Positions 55,651 to 64,000 of a stretch of 64,000 nucleotides of DNA are shown piece by piece. A model generated the notes under the pieces. That model ran no database searches and had not been told where the DNA came from. It worked only from the letters and a program-made list of their open reading frames with translations. The position numbers were made by a program, and so were the translations under genes. Every line of letters starts with the position of its first letter. The stretch's first letter is position 1. This DNA comes from Dendrolimus kikuchii. Its lineage: Eukaryota; Arthropoda; Insecta; Lepidoptera; Lasiocampidae. The stretch covers positions 9,935,001-9,999,000 of the forward strand of contig CM034398.1 of NCBI GenBank assembly GCA_019925095.2, given 5' to 3'.

Positions 55651-56135
55651 TCGAAGAATTAATGGAGTTTAGCAAACAGTGCATACTCAGTAAGACAAAG
55701 ACTTAATAAAAAGAAAGAAAAATATTATTATCGTAATAATTATGACAAGATGTACTAAAAATTAATACTGAAAAATTATCTCCATAAATTCCTTACTTGT
55801 TTGGCAAGGTAAAAACGTTATAAAGAAGATAATATAAGAGGCTGGAGCGAGCTGCTATGTAAATGAAGTTTTGTCATTTAAATATTCTTCAATAATGTAG
55901 AATCAATTTTTAAGGAAGATACTTCGCAATTTGGTTTTAAGATAGGAAGTCTAGTCCCACCTGGAAACCAACGTTGGAACATCACCTAAGATTATTCTGA
56001 CTGAATATTCTAGACCATATGTGGTAGCCATCCAGAAGGGCAGATGCCCTATCACCTAGCTGTGGGTTATTTTATCGTCTCTTACGACAGGGCCGGCCGC
56101 ATCAACTAGTATTCTTTCTCCGTTGCTGCACGGAT

Positions 56136-56481
56136 AGAACTTGAACTTAGCAATAACGTCTTATATAAACATCTTATATAAATCGATTTGTCATAAATCT
56201 CAACACATTATATTTTTAAGCTTAAAAGAGCAGAGAAACCATAAATACCACAAAGAAACATATTACCCGACCCGATGTATCGTAACAAACTTTAACACTC
56301 CCCTGAATAACTTTACAAGCTTCTGATAGTATAATATTGTAACTGTCTTATTCAGAATATGGCGTTATAATAACATTTTGTAAATACCTGTATACAATAT
56401 ATACAACTAATAGTATTTAATTTTTAAGTTGTTTTTTTGTAATATAAAATTGTATAATATATACTTGTATACAATGTAACT
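56136..56481. other. No recognisable feature
   Basis: AT-rich spacer. Confidence 0.4.
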
Positions 56482-56555
56482 TGTATACAATAAGTTGTTC
56501 GTGCCTACCCCGCAAGGGAACTGGCGTGAAGTTATGTATGTATGTATGTATACAA
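56482..56555 (+). mobile_element. Minimal RTE-like LINE 3' tip with 9-bp TSD
   Basis: Only the last about 40 bases of the LINE plus a (ATGT) tail are present (56491-56546), flanked by TGTATACAA (56482-56490 and 56547-56555). It is an extremely 5'-truncated insertion of the same family as at 7.9 kb. Confidence 0.75.
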
Positions 56556-57509
56556 CATAACAAATTTAAAAAAATGTACATATATAAAAATACAAAAGAA
56601 TAGGCGTTAAAATAAAATCCTATTATCTAACTTTCATATCAACGTGTTCAGAAATAATTTAAATTAATTCTTATACAATAATCAATGCGCTGTTTATCTT
56701 CTTAATTAATATAGATTGTAGTAGTTGTGTTACTTTTGTTATTACTATATTCTTATTATACACATTTTTTCCCATACTTTCTACTCATCAGCATAAGTAA
56801 TCATCTCATAACTTGAATGCGTACGTACGTCACATATATTAAATTAAATTTAAAATAGCCTTTTAAGATAATGGACTATCTTAGGTTGTCACCACTCCAA
56901 ATTATCACGTGCTAACAGTATAAGCAAAATATAGGATACGAATAATGAACAAACTAGAGGAGAATTTTTTAATAAATTATTTAGAAATTCACACATGAAA
57001 GAAAATTCATAGCACATTTTTTTAATCATTAAAATTTTAGGCGTTCATAAAGTTTTACACCAGCTCGTTTCCCCTTGATAACTGCGTACAGAAGTGTGAA
57101 TATAAAAATTTAGGTTCATATTTCTACCACTTCATATAGCCAGTAACGCATATTTTCAGTCCCCGTAATGATGTTCATTTGATGTCTTATTATTATGTAT
57201 GACGAAGATTTTTTACATTACCATATTTTTAGATGAATTTACATTTTATGTATGCCTAACCATACTTTTTGTGTTTCCTCTAATTCTAAATTCAAGACAG
57301 TAAGATTGCACAATTTCAGCTTGCAATTTCTTTTTAAACGTGTCACTTTCTTGGCAAAGATTTAATGAAATACCGACCGAGTTGTTTGGATTTAATTATA
57401 GGCAAGTGCACGAAAATAAAATTAGCGCGGGTATTCACTTAGTTATATTTACTGACGTTAAAAGCAAACGAGTCCCGGGGGCTTAAAGTAGTCCCTCGTG
57501 TAGAACCAC
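56556..57509. other. No recognisable feature
   Basis: AT-rich, no repeats recognised. Confidence 0.4.
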
Positions 57510-57650
57510 TTGTTGAAATTGACACGTGTCTACCTATATATATACTATTAGTTGAAGACAGCATAAATTTCCACCATATTTTGTTACTCATATTCGTAAC
57601 ACGAATTTGCGTAAATACCCGCTTTAGGCCTTCTAGAATGGAGATGACTT
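57510..57650 (+). repeat. Diverged repeat shared with 7197-7340
   Basis: See 7197-7340: 'gaaattgacacgtgtctacc', 'cgctttaggccttctaga' and intermediate blocks are in the same order. Confidence 0.45.
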
Positions 57651-57674
57651 CTCGGTAGACGTAGTGTAAAATGT

Positions 57675-57825
57675 TGTCCAGACCCGTAGACTGACGACCT
57701 GCGCAAAGTTGCCAGCAAATGCTGAAGGCGGAAATTAGAAAAGTGGAGGACCTAGATATGTGACATATTCTTGGGGAAGCCTACGTTCAGCAGTGGACAT
57801 CGACAGGTTGAAGAAAAAGCTCGTA
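57675..57825 (+). pseudogene. RTE-type LINE C-terminal relic, second group
   Basis: In pieces of different frames the sequence reads a damaged C-terminus ending E-A-Y-V-Q-Q-W-T-S, typical of a second RTE-like group, also represented at 30615-30720. Frameshifts and stops make it non-functional. Confidence 0.5.
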
Positions 57826-58354
57826 ATTAAATTATGGCCGAAATCAAATTAAAAAACTACTGTCTTAAAACAAATAATAATAATACGGACCCGTCCAGAC
57901 GGAGTGATAATGCAAGGTGCGTGGAGAGACAGGTCCACACACGAGCCCGAGCTGCCATAAGCTCAACTGGAACAAACTTACGGTATACAGTAATATACTA
58001 CAGTTAATATTAGGTAGCAGCATTTGACGGGGCTCTAAAAGCAATTTCTCGCTATTATTTTTGACTTCACTATACTAATATTACGATAAATTACGGTATC
58101 GGATGAGCATCATGTTGAATACAACCATACTTAAGAATATTCTGAAAAACTTTATTAGTCAAATTTCAACATTCTATACGTCTTGTTACAGTTATTTAGT
58201 AGTATAGTTTTCTTGTCATGTTTCTTTTTAAAGTTAATAATTAATTTTGTTATGTACCCTCTTATTTCTAAACGATACAATCTGCCATTTCATTAATTGA
58301 ATAGTAATGTTATATTTTATTTATTCTGTGATTAGCGCACGTTTGGTATAGAAT
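57826..58354. other. No recognisable feature
   Basis: AT-rich, with a GC-richer patch at 57890-57970 that I cannot assign. Confidence 0.4.
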
Positions 58355-58812
58355 TTGCATAAAGGCGGAACCCGAAAATTATGCGTTTAAGTACTTTATT
58401 AAGTTTATAAATAAATTGGGTAAATTTGCATAAAGGCGGAACCCGAAAATTATGCGTTTTTTTTATATACAAGATTATAATTATGGTTTGCTATGGTACA
58501 ATAACGAAATTAAAATTGTCGGAAAGCCTTCATTTAGGCACATAATTAATAAACAATACAATTACCTTAGAATATACAGAGACTGCCTACTATGCTAATA
58601 TTATTATTGTAAAGTAATAGGGCACGTTGCTAAACACTTATGATTTTGAGCACAAACACATAAGTTAACGTAAAAACAATCAATATCTTACTTTATTAAA
58701 TTTTAAAGCACATTTTATTAGGTTAAAAACTACAAAACACTTCCCAGATAAAACCGCCATGCTACATAAAGAAAACTGCTAAAGACAAATCTTTTTGTTG
58801 TAATTTAGTTCA

Positions 58813-59105
58813 TCAGAGTGGCAGGCAAAGGAAATAAATCCATACAGCGTTGTCTGATGTATTCTTAATAAAAAATAGGCTGTTTGGATTTATTTCCTTT
58901 GCTTGCCACTCTTTAGGTTGGGTTAGCTTCACACTAGAGCTCAAATATGCAATGCCAATGTTAGCAACACAAAAAATAGGTTGTGAGGAGCAGTTGAAGG
59001 TTGCGACCAATGAGAAGGTCAGTGGGTTAGGTTAGGTTAGCTTCAGACCAAAGCCGCAGGCAGAATCGACTTTAACCATAATTAATGGTAAGCAATCGGT
59101 TCTGC
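58813..59105. repeat. Diverged relative of the palindrome arm, with its own small inverted repeat
   Basis: 'gagtggcaggcaaaggaaat' (58816) is inverted at about 58889-58911 ('atttcctttgcttgccactc'). The region 58945-59105 parallels 59285-59500 of the palindrome ('atgcaat.c.aatgttag.', 'gtgggttaggttaggtta', 'agaccaaagcc', 'ggttctgccact'). Confidence 0.6.
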
Positions 59106-59822
59106 CACTTTGCTAAATGTCAGGCAAAGGAACTAAATCCGTACAGCATGAATATCAATATTATTCAATCAAACTGAACATCTTTGAATGACACAAAAAT
59201 ACGGGATTTTAGATTTTTCACATTATTGTGATTAAGATAATTAATATATTTTTGTAGTTTGTATATATAATTACCGACAACATGCAATACTAATGTTAGA
59301 CAAACAATATATAGGTGTGAGGGGTGTTCGAAGGTTATGGCAAGGACAGTGGGTTAGGTTAGGTTATCTTTAGACCAAAGCCCACGAGCCGAGCGAGCGA
59401 AGCGAGCGTGCCGCGGCAGCGGCCGGCGAGTGGCAGAACCGACTGGTTTCCATTTATTCGTTGATAATTTCAATTAAAGTTAAAGTCGGTTCTGCCACTC
59501 GCCGGCCGCTGCCGCGGCACGCTCGCTTCGCTCGCTCGGCTCGTGGGCTTTGGTCTAAAGATAACCTAACCTAACCCACTGTCCTTGCCATAACCTTCGA
59601 ACACCCCTCACACCTATATATTGTTTGTCTAACATTAGTATTGCATGTTGTCGGTAATTATATATACAAACTACAAAAATATATTAATTATCTTAATCAC
59701 AATAATGTGAAAAATCTAAAATCCCGTATTTTTGTGTCATTCAAAGATGTTCAGTTTGATTGAATAATATTGATATTCATGCTGTACGGATTTAGTTCCT
59801 TTGCCTGACATTTAGCAAAGTG
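59106..59822. repeat. 339-bp inverted repeat (palindrome) with 39-bp spacer
   Basis: The left arm 59106-59444 and the right arm 59484-59822 are reverse complements. Every stretch I compared by eye matched, and the coordinates at both ends add to the same sum (118928), so there is no net indel. The spacer is 59445-59483. The inner about 60 bases of each arm are GC- and CpG-rich ('cgagcgagcgaagcgagcg', 'ccgcggcagcggccggcg') in otherwise AT-rich DNA, and each arm includes 'gggttaggttaggtta'. Confidence 0.9.
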
Positions 59823-60271
59823 AGGTAAAAACTTTGTCTCTCAATATTATTAATCTGAGGTTATACTTAGAAATTACAAAATGTCGTGATTTTTTACCAA
59901 TGCCGTAATATTTGATTTTATAGTTGTTAATTATTTTGATCATGTCATATGTGTTACATTTGCAGACTAATCCCAAAATTAAAATAATTGTGTTTTTATT
60001 ATAATTAGTAGGTAAGTCATCACGCTAAAATTGAACATTATTTCTAGCGATATAATGCACGTATTTCGTACCTAATTAATTGTATTGTTTATTAATTTTT
60101 TGCCTAAATGATGGCTTACCGATGATTTCAGTGTCGTTATTGTACCATAGAAAACCATATGTAAAGTCTTTGAATACAAAAAATGCGTAATTTTCAGGTT
60201 CCGCCTTCAATGAATGTTTAGAGTTTTAACAATTAAAGAGCTAATGCCGCGACTTTACTAATTTATGGGAT

Positions 60272-60330
60272 TGTCTAGTCGTCTGGTAACCGGACGATCA
60301 TTGTTCGTCCGGTTACCGGACGACTAGACA
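60272..60330. repeat. 26-bp hairpin with 7-base loop
   Basis: Arms 60272-60297 and 60305-60330 are inverted repeats with a single G-T type mismatch, and the loop is TCATTGT. The stem is GC-rich ('ggtaaccggacga') in an AT-rich setting. Confidence 0.85.
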
Positions 60331-60436
60331 CTGCGTAAATTTAAATGAAACATCCTTCGAGTTTTCGTTGGGACCTTGAAGGACCATGGTTTGCTGTGCA
60401 GTTTTACTTTCCAAAATGTGTAAGGGTGATATTAGA

Positions 60437-60570
60437 CGGGTCAACAAAATTGATTCCATTTGGTTGAAAGGAACTGAAAGGACATGATGGTATTCACTAA
60501 CGTTGAATGAATTAAGTTTATGATTATATGGACCACTTTGGTTGTTTCAACCAAATGGATAAGCACGAAT
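60437..60570 (+). repeat. 130-bp repeat, family D5, copy 3
   Basis: It has the D5 order with a perfect 14-base inverted pair, CCATTTGGTTGAAA (60456-60469) and TTTCAACCAAATGG (60545-60558). Confidence 0.55.
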
Positions 60571-61050
60571 TACCTATCTAATATCAATCAATCAATTATT
60601 TTAATAAATAATTTTGTTTATGTTGGAAATCTTATATTTTTGATATTTTCCTTTTGCAGCTGCTACAAGAACTCCCTCGTTTGATTTCAATCAAGGACGT
60701 ACAATTTGGCTGTGTTTATGTATTGGTAACATAACATGTCAGGCTTTCGCCTGGTGACTGGTGATTTGTTTGAAGAATAATTTTAAAAACATAAATATTT
60801 ATGACTATGTACTTGATCGGCTAGATACACAAATCGTGACAAACCGTATTTAAAAAAGATATATCCCTTAAATCGTAGTAATTTAGTAGTTAAGGAATTT
60901 TACGTCAGGTACATAGAATAATTTATTACTATATAATTAGCAAGGTTAAAACTGAGTAGTCACACAGACAGACAGACATCTAAATATATGTTTCAAAATT
61001 ATGATGTTTATAATAAAACTTAATTGGGTACTTGACACATATCAAATTAT
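60571..61050. other. No recognisable feature
   Basis: AT-rich spacer. Confidence 0.4.
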
Positions 61051-61316
61051 CCGTGCAACAACGGAGAAAGAAAATAATTTCCTACGGCTAGGCGGCCTGT
61101 CGTAAGAGGCGACAAAACAACCCACAGCCAGGAGGTAGGGTATTTGACCGTCTGGCTACCACCCCTTCTCTAGATTATGCCGTCATAACAACCTTGAATT
61201 GTGTTCCGGCACTAGTGGTCAGGTTCTAGTCTCACTTTAGAGAGCAGCAGCACATTGGTAGCACGTTTGGTGTTACAAATGTCCATAGGCAACGGTAACC
61301 GCTTTCCATCGGGTGG
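61051..61316 (+). repeat. 310-bp dispersed repeat, family D1, 3'-truncated
   Basis: A sense copy from 'atccgtgcaacaacggag' to 'ccgctttccatcgggtgg', then cut where block A of the large repeat begins. It lacks the 'cgtctgcctgtctgctgaac' end. Confidence 0.75.
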
Positions 61317-62250
61317 ATACACAAGTATTGCTAGGTTAGTAACCATTCAAGCGTGACTCAATGAAAAGCAGTAAAATTCAATTTAACTTTACAACTTGCT
61401 CAAAATAAAAGGAAGACTATAAAATACACCACAACCTTATTCAACCATTAGACGTTAAACGGCAGAAAATCTCAAGATGAAAGAAGTCTTACAAACAGCA
61501 CAATTCTTTACACAACTATAAAGTATATTTTTAAAACCTATTGTAGCGAACACAATCGTTATAGCCGTAATGGATGCTTGTACAATATTTTAGCTTTTGG
61601 CTAATAATAGTTATGTTGTTAATAATCGTTTTCTTTTTCAATCATATAATAATAGTTTGCACGTAATAAATGATGATATTTGTTTTTAAACTGATTGACT
61701 GTGTTTTTCATCAATGATGCTTGTGTTCTTGTATACCTTTTGAGGCATATGACATTATTTGTCTAAATTCAGGCCTCTTGAATGTTATACTGTTATATGC
61801 AGTTTCACTATAGCAAATGTAGTGTCGGATCATTTAAATAATAAAAGAATCAATCATTTACTTGTAGTAATGAATCGCAATGATGAAGAATGAAGTCTAT
61901 AATAACTAAAAAACGATGACTACCTAATCTTTTAATATTTAAAGCTCATCTCTGAGATATGATGGAGGTTAATTTTATCATAAATATACAGAGAACTGGA
62001 ACCTGTACCCATATAACACATTTTTTTTAGTACATATGCAGAACAACAAAACAAAGAGTCGAATCATCGAGTCTCGCGGCTCTGCGATTAATAGAATTTT
62101 TGTACAGCGTTGGAATTTATTATCACTACCACATTTACTTTGGCTGTAAATATCGAAAAATGCTTATTTTTATGATTTGTATTTACAGCAATTCAATATT
62201 TGTAAAATAAAATGAAATAAGCTCGATAAGCAAATTATTTATATCAATAT

Positions 62251-62441
62251 TATAAATGCGAAAGTTTTGATGGATGTTTATTACTCAATCACGCCAGGAC
62301 AGCTACAAGGATCTGAGTGAACTTTGGCACAGAGACAGATTAAAGTCTGGAATAGCACATAGGCTACTTTTTAACTCGGAACAACGTATGGTTCTCTTGG
62401 GAAAGTTTTGACGTGTTTGAAGCCGCGGACAAAAGCTAGTA
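62251..62441 (+). repeat. Dispersed repeat, family D3, copy 3
   Basis: It runs from 'tataaatgcgaaagttttga' to 'gccgcggacaaaagctagta'. It lies inside the large repeat between blocks B' and A', so it inserted there or marks the rearrangement point. Confidence 0.6.
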
Positions 62442-62466
62442 AAAAATTGTGTGTGTGTGTGTGCAG
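62442..62466 (+). repeat. (TG)n microsatellite
   Basis: A short run of TG dinucleotides at about 62449-62463, within block B' (the 30.6-kb copy has 'acatacacacat' at the same place). Confidence 0.6.
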
Positions 62467-62830
62467 TTCACACGCAGCAAATATACTTACAGATAATTCT
62501 TCTATAACTTATAATTCCATTAGCCTATAACCATCAACATATTATAATTAAAAATAAACTTCTTAAGTATCACTTTCAATTTCTCACTGTGTGAGTCTAA
62601 AGAATATTATAATCAGTCTTATTTTGGTCCAAATTGGAGCTATGTATAAACATTGGTCTTATTGACTGTCTAATCTGTGCTGCACAACGTAAAACTAGTG
62701 TCTCATTCTCTCGCAGGCTTAGTCCTATAATGAGATAAGGTAGTTAGACTTATGTGTTTATCTCTTTTTAGTGTCGGTATTACGTTTCATCGAGTTCCAA
62801 ATCACAACGATTCTAAAGAAATTTCACTTC

Positions 62831-63584
62831 AATCAATATATAAATTGTAACATCCTTATTAACCATGTTTTTAAACAAATAAATGAATTTGAATTTATAG
62901 TAAATTCTAAAATAGTATCATATTAAAGAGTCGTCGAAAGGTTTTTTTATTATTTTACTTTCAACAGGTCGTTATAGAAATAAATTTAATTATAGATCAA
63001 TGAGCTATTTGACATGAGTCAAATCAAGTCAAAAGGCAGTATTCTCATAAAAATAAAGAAGGCTGTGACGTATTGTGCGATGATAAAAAATATCTCAGTT
63101 AATTTCACTGTCAAATAGAAATAAAAAAAAACGCATACACAACTTTGCAATCTAAAGGCATAACCAAACTAAAGAGAGTTGGCCAATTTTGCTAGTCACA
63201 TTACAAAAGCTTAGTGCTCACAAAAATAAAACTGATAATAGCGAGGTGACTGACCTAGAGTGCTACCTAGTTGTATAGGATACTATTAATATATCTATAC
63301 AGGTAGTTAGGTACATGCATGATCAACACTTGATCCGTCCGCTTCGGAATTGTTTGAGTGGTAATTAAATAGGCCAGTAAGAGGCGCTAAGTGCCAACAC
63401 CGACATAGATTATTAACGGGTGTTGTGCACAACTTGGATTAGGTAAATTACCCCAAAACTTCAGTCCAACTACCTAATCGCAGTTTGATTAAGGAAACTT
63501 GATTTCCGACTTTTACACGGCCGTTTATTATATAAATGTTATTACCTTGTTTAATTTGGAGTAATTGAGTCCAAGTTGTCACTG
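62831..63584. other. No recognisable feature
   Basis: AT-rich, no assigned repeat. Confidence 0.4.
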
Positions 63585-64000
63585 TCACAAGTTATCATAG
63601 ACTAAGATACCCATTTCCATAACTAGACATGACCTTTCACTCTCGGCCGTGGTTGGTTCCACGGACGGGAGCAGTACCGGGCGGGATGCCCTCTCTTCCT
63701 TCTGCGAGCGTGTCATGATAGCCAAGGAGTAGACAAAGTGGCAGCGTGAGCGCGCTAGCTTGCTCCGCTTCCCTCCAAACAAGAACGCGTTGGTACCAGA
63801 GGGCGTTGTCGGACTTTCGACTGCCATGAGCGAGCAGTCCGGTTGGGTCCCTGGGGAAGGGCTGCCCACTCGCTATTAATGCCGTCGAAATGGGAGCACG
63901 CAGGTTTTCCACGCGTACTCACGTCTCCCCGTAAGGAGCGTTACAGACCGCCCCACGCTAAAAAGAGAATGGAGTCACCGGGGGCTTGATTGGAAAAGGC
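63585..64000. other. GC-rich segment of unknown origin at the window edge
   Basis: From about 63640 to the end the sequence is clearly GC-richer than its flank, with frames of 91-94 codons on the minus strand that overlap each other and have no recognisable motif. Such a shift at an edge suggests the 5' end of a further element (for example a LINE 5' UTR) continuing beyond the window, or a CpG-rich region. I cannot decide. Confidence 0.35.

Larger units (their letters stand above)
55031..56135 (-). repeat. 310-bp dispersed repeat, family D1, split by a nested insertion
   Basis: The antisense D1 copy is present as two parts, 55031-55140 (3' half, ending at 'gtactgccgg') and about 55955-56135 (5' half, from 'cacctggaaacc' to 'gctgcacggat'). 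Between them lie about 815 bases of other repeats. The parts are in the right order and orientation for one copy interrupted later. Confidence 0.65.
58355..60215. mobile_element. Composite foldback element
   Basis: The outer inverted repeats are about 58424-58570 ('ataaaggcggaacccgaaaa' onward) and 60065-60215 (its diverged complement). The left terminus is present twice in direct orientation: the about 36-base block at 58358-58396 recurs at 58427-58462. Inside are a diverged unit (58813-59105) and a perfect-looking palindrome (59106-59822). No transposase is visible. The structure resembles foldback-type DNA elements, but the family is unknown. Confidence 0.6.
61325..62830 (-). repeat. Large diverged repeat (blocks B' and A'), inverted relative of 30570-32046
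   Basis: On the minus strand, B' (62830-62445) comes first, then a D3 repeat insertion, then A' (62235-61325). Long blocks match 30570-32046 at about 80% by eye. In the 30.6-kb copy the order is A then B without the D3 insertion. Confidence 0.65.

Overview
The window looks like AT-rich, gene-poor nuclear DNA from an insect, most likely a moth or butterfly. This rests on an intact BEL/Pao retrotransposon, an RTE-like LINE with (ATGT)n tails, Penelope-like elements, tRNA-type SINEs, and short dispersed repeats carrying the 'cccgcgacttcgtccacg' type of motif that I associate with Lepidoptera. The species cannot be named. I found no convincing host gene, no tRNA or rRNA gene, no CRISPR array and no bacterial-style operon. 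Every long open frame belongs to a transposable element, and almost all other open frames are chance AT-rich frames or antisense shadows.

Layout. 0-7 kb: AT-rich DNA with SINE-like pieces, one 530-bp dispersed repeat and a small RTE fragment (3.3 kb) with a perfect 13-bp target-site duplication (TSD). 7.9-10.6 kb: a nearly full RTE-like LINE on the minus strand, with endonuclease and reverse transcriptase but an internal deletion. 11-19.6 kb: an inverted second copy of a tRNA-type SINE, a LINE fragment with a 5' inversion (12.9-13.3 kb), MITE-like and dispersed repeats, and a LINE C-terminal relic. 21-26 kb: a LINE tail, a possible MITE and a solo LTR (23.2 kb). 25.9-27 kb: an RTE tail followed by a cluster of one 310-bp repeat family in both orientations. 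29.4-30.2 kb and 41.0-41.9 kb: Penelope-like fragments encoding parts of a GIY-YIG endonuclease; the first is bounded by 189-bp inverted arms. 32.05-38.86 kb: a BEL/Pao element whose gag and pol share one reading frame broken by a single TGA-CTA. 45-51 kb: more copies of the dispersed repeats, a second solo LTR (47.5 kb) and another RTE fragment with a 14-bp TSD (48.3 kb). 52.4-53.1 kb: four diverged tandem repeats. 55.0-56.1 kb: a 310-bp repeat split by a nested insertion. 58.3-60.3 kb: a foldback region around a 339-bp apparently perfect inverted repeat with CpG-rich inner ends, plus a separate 26-bp hairpin. 61.3-62.8 kb: an inverted, order-swapped relative of 30.6-32.0 kb. The last 400 bp are unusually GC-rich and unassigned.

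The genes do not form a host pathway. The BEL/Pao frame supplies capsid-like, protease, reverse transcriptase, RNase H and integrase functions for its own copying. The RTE-like ORF would supply target-primed reverse transcription, and the several 5'-truncated tails with TSDs show that this family (not necessarily this copy) has been active here. The most notable signals are the BEL/Pao gag-pol frame broken only by a leaky-type stop, the large CpG-cored palindrome, and several insertion scars that can be read directly: TSDs, a 5' inversion, and inverted terminal arms.
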